Origin: Xanthobacteraceae bacterium
Lineage (GTDB): Bacteria; Pseudomonadota; Alphaproteobacteria; Rhizobiales; Xanthobacteraceae
Reading direction: 5' to 3'
Length of the DNA: 64,000 bases
Assembly: GCA_029239875.1 (NCBI GenBank)
Contig: JARBUD010000007.1
Location: forward strand, 186,001 to 250,000
Shown here: positions 18,542-28,003 of the stretch, piece by piece
Numbering within the stretch: position 1 is the first letter of the stretch
How the letters are laid out: every line of letters begins with the position of its first letter
Notes under the pieces: generated by a model
What the model saw: the letters and a program-made list of their open reading frames with translations, nothing else
Database searches by the model: none
Told to the model about the DNA's origin: nothing
Program-made: the position numbers and the translations under genes

Positions 18542-18737
18542 GGCCTGAGGGTGCCGCTGCTGGAACACAAGTTCAAGTGGGCAGCAAGGCTCGATCCACG
18601 AGATGTTGCGGTAAAAGCGGCATTTCCGGCAGGTCGCCACCAGTCGGTGGCGCATCCGGCGGTACGCTTAGCCGGCTCGCCCGAAAAAAGCCGCGACGGA
18701 CGCGTTGAAGAGGCGATCAATCCTCGCGGACCTCCCC

Positions 18738-19391
18738 ATGAACGACGCCCCTCGCACGCCGCACGCCACCCCCAGCTTCGACATCGCGGCGGTGCAGAGC
18801 ACGCGCAAGCTGGTGCTCTACGCCCTCGGCGCGGCCGCCATCGGCGTGCTGCTGTTCGGCCATTCGATCTGGCCGGACACGGACGAGCACGGCTTGCACG
18901 AGATGATCGAGCAGGCCGGCCTGGCGCTGCTCTTCGTCGCCATCATCGGGCGCACCTGGTGCTCGCTCTACATAGGCGGGCGCAAGAAGGCGGCGATCGT
19001 CGACATGGGTCCCTACTCGATCTGCCGCAACCCGCTCTATTTCTTCTCCTTCATCGGCGCCGCCGGCGCCGGCGCGCAGTTCGGCAGCGTCACCGCGGCA
19101 CTCGCGGGCGCGCTCGTCACCGTCCTCGTCTTCGCCGTGGTGGTGCGCAAGGAGGAGCGGTTCCTGGCGGAGAAGTTCGGCGAGGCCTATCTCGCCTACA
19201 AGGCGCGGGTGCCGCGCTTCGTGCCGGACCTGCGGCTGTGGCGGAACGTGGATACGCTGGAGATCCGGCCGCAGCTGGTGGTGCGCACCTTCATCGACGC
19301 CTGCGTCTTCCTTGCCGCCATTCCCGTGGCCGAGGGCATCGAGATGGCCCAGGCGCACGGCCTGCTGCCGATTCTGTGGATGGTGCCCTGA
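18738..19391 (+). CDS. Isoprenylcysteine-methyltransferase-like membrane protein
   Basis: About 217 residues with four or five membrane helices and an ICMT-like signature, here GPYSICRNPLYFFSFIGAAG followed by RKEERFLAEKFGEAYLAYKARVPRFVP. The canonical His of RHPxY is replaced by Asn (CRNPLY), as in many bacterial family members. A C-terminal extension with another hydrophobic segment follows. It is a second, diverged family member after the gene at 6783. The start is ATG 18738; a TTG at 18705 would add 11 residues. It ends just before the convergent FUSC gene. Substrate unknown. Confidence 0.75.
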   Translation: MNDAPRTPHATPSFDIAAVQSTRKLVLYALGAAAIGVLLFGHSIWPDTDEHGLHEMIEQAGLALLFVAIIGRTWCSLYIGGRKKAAIVDMGPYSICRNPLYFFSFIGAAGAGAQFGSVTAALAGALVTVLVFAVVVRKEERFLAEKFGEAYLAYKARVPRFVPDLRLWRNVDTLEIRPQLVVRTFIDACVFLAAIPVAEGIEMAQAHGLLPILWMVP

Positions 19392-19392
19392 G

Positions 19393-20448
19393 CTAGCGCG
19401 GCAGCACCCGTCGCAGCAGCGCCTGCCCGAAGCGGTCGAGGCCGAGCGCCATCATGGCGAAGGCGCAGCCGACCGCAACGTCGATCAGCCGCTCGACGAT
19501 GTCGTGCGCCGCCCCGCCGACGCTGCCGGCGACGAGTTCCAGGAGCAGCATGATGAAGGCGGTGAGCGCGGCGGTGCCGAGTGCGCCGTGCAGTTGCTGC
19601 GCCGGCCAGCGGATCAGCGCCGCCACCGCCATGCCGATCAGAAGCGCGGCGTGGAAGGGCAGCACATAGCCGTAGACGAATGCCGCCGCCACGCCGAGCA
19701 GTGTGCCGCTCAGCGTCTGCACCATCAGCCGCCGGCTCGACAGCGCATCCGCCCTGAGCACCAGCACGATGGCGATGAGCGCCCAATAGGGCCGATGCAG
19801 GCCGAGCGTAAGGCTGGTGAGGAAGGCCAGCGGCACGGCGATGGCGACGGCAATCGCGAACACCCAGCGCTCGCGCTCCGTGGCGCGGATGCGGGCGAAG
19901 ACCATGGCGAGCGGCGGCGCCGTCGAGGGCCGCCACAGGCCGGTGACCGCATCCCAGGCCAGCGACACCGCCCAGGCATAGAGCACGAAGGCGGCGACCA
20001 CCGCCACGTCCACTGCCTTCAACGGCGCATAGAGCGCCCCCACCGCTAAAGTGAGACACATGAAGCGCGCCGCCGCCGCGGCGCTCGGATGGATGCTCTC
20101 CACCAGCGCATAGAGCACACCGACCAGGGCAAAGGCGACGACGATGAGCGGCATGTCGCCGGCCACCAGCGTACCGATCCCGGTGCCGGCGAGCACCACC
20201 AGCCCCGCCGCGCCCATCCAGCCGAGCCGGTGCAGCGCCGGTCCACCCGTGTCCAGCGTGAAGGACAGGATGCAGGTGACCATGGCGTAGATCATCCAGA
20301 AGTCGACCCCGACCGCGAGGCCGGCGCCGATGGGCGCCATCACCGTCAGCGCGAAGCGGATCGAGCGGGCCAGAAGCCCGTCGCCATGCCAGCGTGCCTG
20401 CGCGGTTTTTCCTTCCGGCACGGGCGGTTCGCGGGAAATCTCGGCCAC
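19393..20448 (-). CDS. FUSC-family (aromatic acid exporter-like) membrane protein
   Basis: About 351 residues with the twice-repeated hydrophobic block of FUSC/YccC proteins: an N-terminal half (IGAGLAVGVDFWMIYAMVTCILSF) and a second half with RPYWALIAIVLVLRADALSSRRLMVQTLSGTLLG, the R-x-x-QxxxGTxxG motif of the family. Members export aromatic acids such as fusaric acid or p-hydroxybenzoate. The start is GTG 20448 because GAGGAG lies 6 bases upstream; longer readings cross into ccrM territory. No periplasmic adaptor gene is adjacent, unlike AaeAB. It diverges from ccrM with about 96 bp between. Confidence 0.8.
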   Translation of the reverse strand: MAEISREPPVPEGKTAQARWHGDGLLARSIRFALTVMAPIGAGLAVGVDFWMIYAMVTCILSFTLDTGGPALHRLGWMGAAGLVVLAGTGIGTLVAGDMPLIVVAFALVGVLYALVESIHPSAAAAARFMCLTLAVGALYAPLKAVDVAVVAAFVLYAWAVSLAWDAVTGLWRPSTAPPLAMVFARIRATERERWVFAIAVAIAVPLAFLTSLTLGLHRPYWALIAIVLVLRADALSSRRLMVQTLSGTLLGVAAAFVYGYVLPFHAALLIGMAVAALIRWPAQQLHGALGTAALTAFIMLLLELVAGSVGGAAHDIVERLIDVAVGCAFAMMALGLDRFGQALLRRVLPR

Positions 20449-20538
20449 GCACTGCTCCTCGCTGTACCGCTTTACCCGGTCTTTACCGTGCCCGGCGGAG
20501 ATTGTGGACAGTGTTGTGTTGCGTCCTGAGTAGGGTAG

Positions 20539-21720
<1,182 letters not shown>

Positions 21721-21736
21721 TACTTGCCTCTGCTTC

Positions 21737-21853
21737 AGCATCCTTCGAGGCTCGGGCGATGCCCGAGCACCTCAGGATGAGGTAGTCCTTTCAGAAGAAC
21801 CTCATCCTGAGGTGCGACCCCGGACTTGATCCGGGGGAACCTCGAAGGATGCT
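21737..21853. repeat. Palindromic intergenic repeat, type B (full copy)
   Basis: Outer arms AGCATCCTTCGAGG (21737 on) and CCTCGAAGGATGCT (ending 21853) are exact reverse complements. Inside lie GCACCTCAGGATGAGGT and its inverse ACCTCATCCTGAGGTGC, plus small hairpins CTCGGGC-GAT-GCCCGAG and CCGGACTTGATCCGG. It ends 18 bases before the GST start codon. The same core recurs at 47465-47568, and a half copy lies at 36756-36771. Confidence 0.85.
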
Positions 21854-21871
21854 CCAACAGGACGCCGCGCC

Positions 21872-22477
21872 ATGATCACGCTCTACGAGCAGGCCGATTC
21901 CGGCAATTGCTACAAGGTCCGGCTGGTGGCCGCCCATACCGGCCGCCCGGTCAGGCGGGTGAGCGTCTCCTCGCGCGACGGCTCGACCCGCACGCCGGAA
22001 TTCCTCGCCCGCAACCCCATCGGCAAGGTGCCGACGGTCGAGCTCGAGGACGGGCGCTTCCTCGCCGAATCCAACGCCATCATGCTGCACCTTGCCGAGG
22101 GCACGTCGCTGATCCCGGCGGACGCCTATGACCGCGCCAAAGCCTATGAGTGGCTGTTCTTCGAGCAGTACAGCCATGAGCCGGCAATCGCGGTCCGGCG
22201 GGCGCTTTCCGTCTATCCGGAGCGCGCGGCGCTGGCGACGCCGGAACGGCTGGCGCAACTGCTGGAGGCCGGCAACAAGGCGCTCGGCGTGATGGAAGCG
22301 CGCCTCACCAAGGCCGACTGGCTGGCGGGAGACGCTTTCAGCGTCGCCGACATCGCGCTCTATGCCTACACCCACACGGCGGACCAGGGCGGCTACGACC
22401 TCGCGCCCTTCCCGGGCATCCGCCGCTGGCTGGACCGGGTCGCGGCGCTGCCCGGGCATATCGGGCTGCTGGACTGA
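21872..22477 (+). CDS. Glutathione S-transferase family protein
   Basis: A 201-residue two-domain GST. A thioredoxin-like N-terminal domain carries the cis-Pro segment KVPTVELEDGRFLAESNAIMLHLAEG; a helical C-terminal domain carries the N-capping-box region GDAFSVADIALYAYTH. The N-terminal SGNCYKVRL has Ser and Cys near the usual catalytic position, so it may belong to the beta- or YfcG-like bacterial classes. It likely works in detoxification or disulfide reduction. The gene starts right after a type B repeat and ends at a bidirectional terminator. Confidence 0.88.
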   Translation: MITLYEQADSGNCYKVRLVAAHTGRPVRRVSVSSRDGSTRTPEFLARNPIGKVPTVELEDGRFLAESNAIMLHLAEGTSLIPADAYDRAKAYEWLFFEQYSHEPAIAVRRALSVYPERAALATPERLAQLLEAGNKALGVMEARLTKADWLAGDAFSVADIALYAYTHTADQGGYDLAPFPGIRRWLDRVAALPGHIGLLD

Positions 22478-22495
22478 GCCGGTTTGCAAAACCAA

Positions 22496-22519
22496 AAAGG
22501 CCGCCTGGCGGCGGCCTTT
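22496..22519. terminator. Bidirectional terminator between GST and CsbD genes
   Basis: A perfect 10-bp stem AAAGGCCGCC / GGCGGCCTTT with a 4-nt loop TGGC, preceded by an A-run and followed by TTT. It lies 18 bases past the GST stop and 19 bases past the CsbD stop, so it can serve both convergent genes. Confidence 0.8.
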
Positions 22520-22538
22520 CCGTTGATCGACTGGCGGA

Positions 22539-22727
22539 TCAGAGATCCGCGGCCTTCTTGACCGCGTCCTTCGCCTTGCCCATGGCCTTCTGGCCTTCGC
22601 CCTTCATCTCCTGGGCCTTCCCTTCGGCTTCCATCCGCTTCGAGCCGGAGGCCTTGCCGGCCGCCTGCTTCATGTTGCCTACGGCCTCGTTGGCATGGCC
22701 CTTGGCCTTGTCCATCGCGCTACCCAT
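22539..22727 (-). CDS. CsbD-family stress protein
   Basis: A 62-residue hydrophilic protein rich in Lys, Ala and Gly: [21 protein letters not shown] and [20 protein letters not shown] are CsbD signatures. CsbD-like proteins are small general-stress proteins of unknown mechanism. The start is ATG 22727, supported by AGGAGA about 9 bases upstream; a longer reading from 22799 lacks such support. It is a single-gene unit ended by the shared terminator. Confidence 0.85.
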   Translation of the reverse strand: MGSAMDKAKGHANEAVGNMKQAAGKASGSKRMEAEGKAQEMKGEGQKAMGKAKDAVKKAADL

Positions 22728-22811
22728 GGTCTCGTCTCCTGAGAACTCCGCACGCGCTGCGGATTGCGCGGATAACGTGCGTGCAGTCGCCGGGTTCAAC
22801 GGCGCGTCGGC

Positions 22812-23891
22812 CTAACCCGCATATTTCAGCAGCTTGCGCATCACGCTGGGGAACGCTTCGGTGTCGAAGCCTTCCGGCCGCACCCAGCGATGGCCGGCCG
22901 GCGCCCTGGTCGCGGCCGGAACGTCGGCGCGCCAGACGTCGAGCTCCAAGGCAAAATGGCTGAACACATGGGTGACCGGCGCATTGAGCGCCCGCCATTG
23001 CGCTGTGAGAGGCGCGTGGGAGGCCGGGCTCGCCGCTCCCCCCTCCTCCCACGGCGTCGAGGGCACCTCGCTCATGCCGCCCAACAAGCCGCTGGCCGGG
23101 CGCGAGCGCACCAGCACCGCCCCGTCCGCCCGCACCGCGAGAAAGGCGACGCCGCGGCGGGTGGGGCGTGCCGCCTTAGCCGCCTTGAGCGGATAGCGTT
23201 CCGGCTCGCCGGTCGCGTAGCCGGCGCAATCGAGACGCCACGGGCAGAGCGCGCAGGTCGGCTTGCGCGGCGTGCAGACGGTGGCGCCGAGGTCCATCAT
23301 CGCCTGCGCGAAATCCCCGTAGCGATCAGCAGGCAGAAGAGTGAGCGCCAGCGCCCGCAGCTTGCCCCGCGCTTTGGGCAGCGGCTCCTCCACCGCGAAG
23401 AGGCGCGCCAGCACGCGCTCCCAATTGCCGTCGACCGGCGCGGCGCGGCGGTCGAAGGCGATGGAAGCGATGGCCGCCGCCGTATAGGGGCCGATGCCGG
23501 GCAGATCGAGCAGCGCCGCCTCCTCCGCCGGGAAGCGCCCGCCATGGCGTGCCACCACGGCCTTGGCGCAGGCATGCAGGTTGCGGGCGCGGGCGTAATA
23601 GCCGAGCCCGGCCCAGGCCGAGAGCACCTCCTCGAGCGGCGCCGCCGCCAGCACCTCGATATCGGGCCAGCGCTTGAGAAAAGCGGCGTAATAGGGCTGC
23701 ACCGTCACCACCGTGGTCTGCTGCAGCATGATCTCGGAGAGGAAGACGCGGTAAGGGTCCTGCCGCCGGCCCGCCTCGGCGCGCCAGGGCAGCCGGCGGC
23801 GGTGGCGGTCGTACCAGCCGAGCAGCGCCGCCGGGTCCGGGATGCTTTTGCGCGGCGGGGCGGCGACGGCTGGATTGGCGGCGGCTGGCAT
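22812..23891 (-). CDS. mutY: A/G-specific adenine DNA glycosylase
   Basis: Removes adenine opposite 8-oxoguanine, 359 residues. It shows FLSEIMLQQTTV with the catalytic Glu, the helix-hairpin-helix DLPGIGPYTAAAIASIAF followed by VDGNWERVLARL with the catalytic Asp, and the 4Fe-4S ligands C-x6-C-x2-C-x5-C (CTPRKPTCALCPWRLDC). A C-terminal NUDIX-like domain for 8-oxoG recognition follows, with THVFSHFALELDVW. The start is ATG 23891 with GAGGAT upstream; the longer reading to 24182 overlaps the divergent DUF721 gene and is unconserved. It is divergent from the DciA-like gene by 64 bp, the usual Rhizobiales neighbourhood. Confidence 0.95.
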   Translation of the reverse strand: MPAAANPAVAAPPRKSIPDPAALLGWYDRHRRRLPWRAEAGRRQDPYRVFLSEIMLQQTTVVTVQPYYAAFLKRWPDIEVLAAAPLEEVLSAWAGLGYYARARNLHACAKAVVARHGGRFPAEEAALLDLPGIGPYTAAAIASIAFDRRAAPVDGNWERVLARLFAVEEPLPKARGKLRALALTLLPADRYGDFAQAMMDLGATVCTPRKPTCALCPWRLDCAGYATGEPERYPLKAAKAARPTRRGVAFLAVRADGAVLVRSRPASGLLGGMSEVPSTPWEEGGAASPASHAPLTAQWRALNAPVTHVFSHFALELDVWRADVPAATRAPAGHRWVRPEGFDTEAFPSVMRKLLKYAG

Positions 23892-23955
23892 GCGATCCTC
23901 AGGGAGACACCCGCAAGGTGGCGGCAGACGCCGCCGCGGGCAAGATGGGACACAG

Positions 23956-24459
23956 ATGGCTCCACGGATACCGCGCCCGCTCGCCGACCTGATCGACACG
24001 ACCATCGCCGAGAGCTGCCGGCAGCGCGGCATCGCCTCGGTGGAGATCGTCACCCGCTGGGCGGAGATCGTCGGCGAGACGCTGGCCGCGCGGGCAGTGC
24101 CGATCAAGCTCGCCTGGCCCGCGCGGCAGGACAGCCCCGAGCCCGGCGTCCTGCATGTGCGGGTCGAGGGCGGCTTCGCCATCGAGTTGCAGCATGACGC
24201 ACCAGTGGTGATCGAGCGGGTGAACCGCTATTTCGGCTGGCGCTGCATCGGCCGCCTCGCTCTGCGCCAGGGACCGGTGCCGCGGCCGCGCGCGGCGCGG
24301 CCGGCCTTTGTTGAACCGGATGCCGCCACGCGCGACGAGATCGAACGCCGGCTCGACCGCATGGCCGGACATTTCGAGGATCCCGCGCTCGCCGCGGCGC
24401 TGGGGCGGCTCGGGGCGCTGGTCGCCCGCGACGCCCGCCGGCGCATCACGCAGCGGTGA
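23956..24459 (+). CDS. DUF721 (DciA-like) protein
   Basis: A 167-residue protein with the DUF721 pattern: an N-terminal helix-loop block (PRPLADLIDTTIAESCRQRGIASVEIVTRWAEIVG) and a short beta segment (VLHVRVEGGFAIELQHDAPVVIERVNRYFG). DUF721 includes DciA, which loads the replicative helicase DnaB in most bacteria lacking DnaC; the alphaproteobacterial versions diverge and their role is only inferred. The basic, likely disordered C-terminal part (ALVARDARRRITQR) would fit binding DNA. It is divergent from mutY and followed by the DsbA-like gene 102 bp on. Confidence 0.8.
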   Translation: MAPRIPRPLADLIDTTIAESCRQRGIASVEIVTRWAEIVGETLAARAVPIKLAWPARQDSPEPGVLHVRVEGGFAIELQHDAPVVIERVNRYFGWRCIGRLALRQGPVPRPRAARPAFVEPDAATRDEIERRLDRMAGHFEDPALAAALGRLGALVARDARRRITQR

Positions 24460-24561
24460 CGCAACGTCCCGCCGCCCCACCGTTGCCATGTTCGCGCGCT
24501 GCCTGTAGGCGCTAGCACCACAAAGCCGGCGAGAGCGTCCGGCGCGTCCTGGAGACCGACC

Positions 24562-25227
24562 ATGATCGACCGCCGTCGCTTCCTTGAAGGAGTGGGCACC
24601 GTCGCCCTCACCACGGCCGCCCTCGCCGCCTTCGGGACCGGCAGCCTCGGCCTGATCCATCCCGCGCAGGCGCAGTCGGCCGACGTCGCCAAGCTGATGG
24701 CGCCGGGCGCGCTGCCCGACCAGGTGCTGGGCAAGGCCGACGCGCCGGTGACCATCGTCGAATATGCCTCGCTGACCTGCGGCCACTGCGCGCATTTCCA
24801 CGAGACCACCTATCCGGTGCTGAAGTCGAAATACATCGACACCGGCAAGGTGCGCTTCATCCTGCGCGAGTTCCCGCTCGACATCGTCGCCAAGGCCGCC
24901 TTCATGCTGTCCCGCTGCGCCGGCGAAGGGAAGTACTACCCGATGACCGATACGCTGTTCGAGACGCAGAAGAACTGGGCCTACAGCCAGAACCCGGCGC
25001 AGGCGCTGATGGCCATCGCCAAGCAGGGCGGTATGAGCGAGCAGCAGTTCAACGCGTGCCTGAACGACGCCAAGCTCGCCGGCCAGGTCGACGAGGTGGC
25101 CAAGCGCGGCAGCGAGCTCGGCGTCGACGCCACGCCGACCTTCTTCATCAACGGCAAGAAGGTCTCCGGCGCGCTCAGCCCGGAGGACCTCGACAAGGAG
25201 CTGGCGCCGCTCATCGGCTCGAACTGA
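24562..25227 (+). CDS. DsbA-family periplasmic thiol oxidoreductase
   Basis: 221 residues. The N-terminus DRRRFLEGVG followed by a hydrophobic stretch is a twin-arginine-like export signal, with a likely cut after HPAQA. The thioredoxin fold has the active site C-G-H-C in SLTCGHCAHFHETTYP near residue 72. An inserted helical domain and the cis-Pro segment GVDATPTFFINGKKV follow. This is the DsbA/BdbD-like disulfide oxidoreductase that in rhizobia sits directly before smc; here smc is elsewhere. It likely oxidises or isomerises disulfides of exported proteins. Confidence 0.92.
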   Translation: MIDRRRFLEGVGTVALTTAALAAFGTGSLGLIHPAQAQSADVAKLMAPGALPDQVLGKADAPVTIVEYASLTCGHCAHFHETTYPVLKSKYIDTGKVRFILREFPLDIVAKAAFMLSRCAGEGKYYPMTDTLFETQKNWAYSQNPAQALMAIAKQGGMSEQQFNACLNDAKLAGQVDEVAKRGSELGVDATPTFFINGKKVSGALSPEDLDKELAPLIGSN

Positions 25228-25284
25228 GGCGGATGGGCGGTTGCGGCGGCCGCCTCCGGCCGAGGCGCCGCCACTCAAGCCCCG

Positions 25285-25377
25285 CCGTCATCCCGGCCGA
25301 AGCGTAGCGGAGAGCCGGGATCGTTCTCCGATGTTTGCACGATCCTGGATCGGCCTTCGGCCGTCCGGGATGTCGGC
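25285..25377. repeat. Palindromic intergenic repeat, type A
   Basis: Starts CCGTCATCCCGGCCGAAGCG and ends with CGGCC-TTCGGCCGTCCGGGATGTCGG, the imperfect inverse of the first arm. Inner segments GAGCCGGGATCGTTCTC and ACGATCCTGGATCGG add further pairing. It is the second copy of the family seen at 11738-11845, and lies between the convergent dsbA-like and VOC genes. Confidence 0.75.
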
Positions 25378-25403
25378 TGCGATACAGGCCGCCGCCCTTC
25401 CCC

Positions 25404-25961
25404 TCACTGCGGCAGGGTGATCCGTCCCTCGGCGTCGAGCGGGAAGCCGGGATTGTGGGCGACCTCCCAGGGGTGGCCGTCGGGATCGGCGACATAGCCG
25501 ATATAGCCGCCCCAGGAGGTCGGGTGCGCCGGTCTCAGCGCCCGCCCACCGGCGGCCACCAGACGGATCAGCGTGGCGTCGACCTCGGCGCGGCTCGCCC
25601 GGTTGCAGGCGAGCGTGATGCCGCCGAACTGCCCGGCGCGGCCGGCCACCATGCCGGCATCGGCGGCGAGTTCGTGGCGCGGGTAGAGCGCCAGCGCCAC
25701 GTCGCCCATGGCGAAGAAGGCGACGCCTTCCGCCGCCTTCACTTTCCGCTCCAGCCCGAGCGCCTCGTAGAAGGCGACGGCCCGCTTGAGGTCGGCGACG
25801 CCCAGGGTGATGAGCGACAGGCGCAGCGGCGGCATGGCGCGCCTGCGGAAGGCGGCGACCTTGCCGCCCTTCTCGTCCTGCCCGGCCCCGCCCTCGCACG
25901 GGGACGGCGTCGTTCCGGGCGGCGGGTCCTTCGTCGGGTCTTCGATGGTGGCGGCGCTCAT
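25404..25961 (-). CDS. VOC/glyoxalase-family protein
   Basis: 185 residues. A VOC fold is seen from about residue 45: LSLITLGVADLKRAVAFYEALGL, GGITLACNRAS and GYIGYVADPDGHPWEVAHNPGF. An N-terminal extension of about 42 residues rich in Pro and Gly is not part of the domain. The ATG at 25961 overlaps the upstream radical SAM stop by ATGA and has GGAGG before it, so the long form is preferred over ATG 25835. Substrate unknown; members bind a divalent metal and act as glyoxalases, dioxygenases or resistance proteins. Co-transcription with the LexA-boxed radical SAM gene suggests it may be SOS-induced (inference). Confidence 0.8.
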   Translation of the reverse strand: MSAATIEDPTKDPPPGTTPSPCEGGAGQDEKGGKVAAFRRRAMPPLRLSLITLGVADLKRAVAFYEALGLERKVKAAEGVAFFAMGDVALALYPRHELAADAGMVAGRAGQFGGITLACNRASRAEVDATLIRLVAAGGRALRPAHPTSWGGYIGYVADPDGHPWEVAHNPGFPLDAEGRITLPQ

Positions 25962-27250
25962 GTTTCCTCCCCGAACAGCGACAATTGCTCGCCCCGCTTC
26001 GGCGGGCGGCTGAAATGGCGGGTGGTCAGCCTTGTATGGCGGCGGTTGAGGCCGAGCCGCTCGACCGCGATCTCGAAGCGCCGTGCCATGGTCCAGGCAT
26101 AGGGCCCCGAGCCGGTCATGCGATGGCCGAAGGTGGAATCATATTCCCTGCCGCCATGCAGCTCCTTCAGGAGCGATGTTACGTGACGATAGCGGTCGGG
26201 GAAATGTGCCAGCAGCCACTCCTTGAACAGGTCGCGTATCTCCAGCGGCACGCGCAGCATCACATAGCCGGCCTCCGACGCTCCGGCCGCCACCGCCGCA
26301 TCCAGGATGCGCTCCATCTCGGCGTCGGTGACGGCCGGGACGACCGGCGCGACCAGAACCGCCGCCGGCACGCCGGCCTCGGTGAGCCTGGCGATGGTGT
26401 CGATGCGGCGCTGCGGCGTCGCCGCGCGCGGCTCCATGGTACGGGCGAGCTTGTGATCGAGCGAGGTAACGGACAGCGCGATCTTGATCAGCCCGCGCTC
26501 GGCCATCGGCGCGATGATGTCGAGGTCGCGCAACACCAGCGCCGACTTGGTGACGATGCCGACTGGATGGCCGAAATCGCTGAGCACCTCGAGAATCCGC
26601 CGGGTCAGCCGCCATTCGCGCTCGATCGGCTGATAGGCGTCGGTGTTGATGCCCAGAGCGATGGTGCGCGGCTCGTAGCCCGGCTTGGAGAGCTCCTTCA
26701 CCAGCAGTTCCGGCGCGTCCGGCTTGGCGAACAGCCTGGTCTCGAAGTCGAGCCCGGCGGAAAGGCCCTGATAGGCGTGGGTCGGCCGCGCGAAGCAGTA
26801 GATGCAGCCATGCTCGCAGCCGCGATAGGGATTGATCGAGCGGTCGAAGCCGACATCAGGCGAATCGTTGTGGTTGATGATGGTGCGCGGCTTCTCCACC
26901 GTGACGCTGGTGCGGAAGGGCGGCAGGTCGTCGAGCGACTGCCAGCCGTCGTCGAAGGCCTCGCGCGAAGCCGGTTCGAAGCGGCCGGCGGCGTTGGACA
27001 GGGCGCCGCGCCCGCGCCGGCGCTCCTCCTCGACCATCCAGTCCGGCATAGGCGCGGCAGCCGCGGCGTCCATCTCCGACATGGTCGAGAGGTCGCGGGC
27101 GGCGGCGCGGCGCTCCTCCTCCCGGCGCGCACGCCGTTCCTCGGCCAGCCGGCCCACATGCTTTGGCGCGTGCGTGGGCGCATGCTTGGGCACGGGACGG
27201 GCCGGCGGGGCGCCTGCGGCGCGAAGAGGTTCGGGCGATCGGCGTTCCAT
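25958..27250 (-). CDS. PA0069-family radical SAM protein
   Basis: 430 residues. A basic N-terminal tail precedes the radical SAM core with cluster ligands C-x3-C-x2-C in GCEHGCIYCFARPTHAY. Further hallmarks are INPYRGCEHGC, SVTSLDHKLARTMEPRAATP and the C-terminal YDSTFGHRMTG. It belongs to the Rv2578c/PA0069 family, related to spore photoproduct lyase. PA0069 itself belongs to the LexA/SOS regulon of Pseudomonas aeruginosa (established knowledge). Here a LexA-type box lies 26 bp upstream. Start ATG 27250. It is likely a DNA-damage-related enzyme, substrate unproven. Confidence 0.88.
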   Translation of the reverse strand: MERRSPEPLRAAGAPPARPVPKHAPTHAPKHVGRLAEERRARREEERRAAARDLSTMSEMDAAAAAPMPDWMVEEERRRGRGALSNAAGRFEPASREAFDDGWQSLDDLPPFRTSVTVEKPRTIINHNDSPDVGFDRSINPYRGCEHGCIYCFARPTHAYQGLSAGLDFETRLFAKPDAPELLVKELSKPGYEPRTIALGINTDAYQPIEREWRLTRRILEVLSDFGHPVGIVTKSALVLRDLDIIAPMAERGLIKIALSVTSLDHKLARTMEPRAATPQRRIDTIARLTEAGVPAAVLVAPVVPAVTDAEMERILDAAVAAGASEAGYVMLRVPLEIRDLFKEWLLAHFPDRYRHVTSLLKELHGGREYDSTFGHRMTGSGPYAWTMARRFEIAVERLGLNRRHTRLTTRHFSRPPKRGEQLSLFGEET

Positions 27251-27275
27251 GGGCGGATTCCTACTCCACCAATGA

Positions 27276-27290
27276 GAACACATCAAGAAC
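27276..27290 (-). promoter_or_regulatory. LexA box of the radical SAM operon
   Basis: GAAC-ACATCAA-GAAC on the plus strand, that is GTTC-N7-GTTC in the direction of transcription, the exact alphaproteobacterial LexA consensus. It lies 26 bp from the ATG at 27250. A second box of the same form precedes imuA. Confidence 0.75.
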
Positions 27291-27402
27291 ATTTCGCGAA
27301 TTGTGACGGGCGGGCTGTACGCGCGCAAAACGCTGCGATAGGCAGAAAAATGCTGCATCCGTCAGGCCTGCGGGCCTTTTCCAAGCCAAGATCGTCGAAG
27401 GG

Positions 27403-27999
27403 GTGGCTGGGCGCGTGATCTCGGTCGTCATACCCACGCAGGAACCTGCCAGGCTGCTGATCCCGACGCTGGCGGCGCTGGTCCCGGGCGCCGCCGCCGG
27501 CATCGTGCGCGAGGTGCTGCTGGTCGATTCCGGTGGCTCGCCGGAAGTGGCGGAGATCGCCGATGCCGCCGGCTGCGAATATCTCGCCGGCCCGGCCGAC
27601 GAAGGCACGCGGCTGCGCATAGGCGCGGAGGCGGCGCGCGCACCCTGGCTGTTCTTCCTGGAGCCGAAGGGCCTGCTGCAAGACGGCTGGACCCGCGAGG
27701 TGCGCAACTTCACCGACCAGATCGAGCGCACCGGTGCCACCGATGCGAGGGCGGCAACCTTCCGGCTGGCGCTGGACGGCTTCGGCGTCTCGCCGCGCAT
27801 CAAGGAGGCGGCGGCAGTGCTGCGGCACGCCGTCACCGGCCGGCCGCGGCCCGAGCAGGGGTTGCTCATCCACCGGCGCTTCTACGAGGCGATCGGCGGC
27901 CATGACGCCGGCGCAAACACCTCCCGGCGCCTGCTGGGCCGCGTGGGACGCAATCGGCTGGTGCTGCTGCGCTCGCAGATCCTGCTGCCGGACGGCTGA
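27403..27999 (+). CDS. GT2-type glycosyltransferase-like protein
   Basis: A 198-residue GT-A fold protein: ISVVIPTQEPARLLIPTLAALVPGA, then VREVLLVDSGGSPEVAEIADAAGC and ARAPWLFFLEPKGLLQDGW. The usual DXD is not evident (LEPKG at that place), so catalytic ability is uncertain. The length is short for family 2. The start may be GTG 27403 or GTG 27415, both near a GAAGGGG. It ends 4 bp before the convergent moaB stop, a neighbour pair common in Rhizobiales. Confidence 0.65.
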   Translation: MAGRVISVVIPTQEPARLLIPTLAALVPGAAAGIVREVLLVDSGGSPEVAEIADAAGCEYLAGPADEGTRLRIGAEAARAPWLFFLEPKGLLQDGWTREVRNFTDQIERTGATDARAATFRLALDGFGVSPRIKEAAAVLRHAVTGRPRPEQGLLIHRRFYEAIGGHDAGANTSRRLLGRVGRNRLVLLRSQILLPDG

Positions 28000-28003
28000 A
28001 CGG

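Noticed and set aside
18566-18577. GAACACAAGTTC upstream of smc as a LexA box
   Set aside because: Spacing is N4 in inverted order, not the GTTC-N7-GTTC direct form used here.
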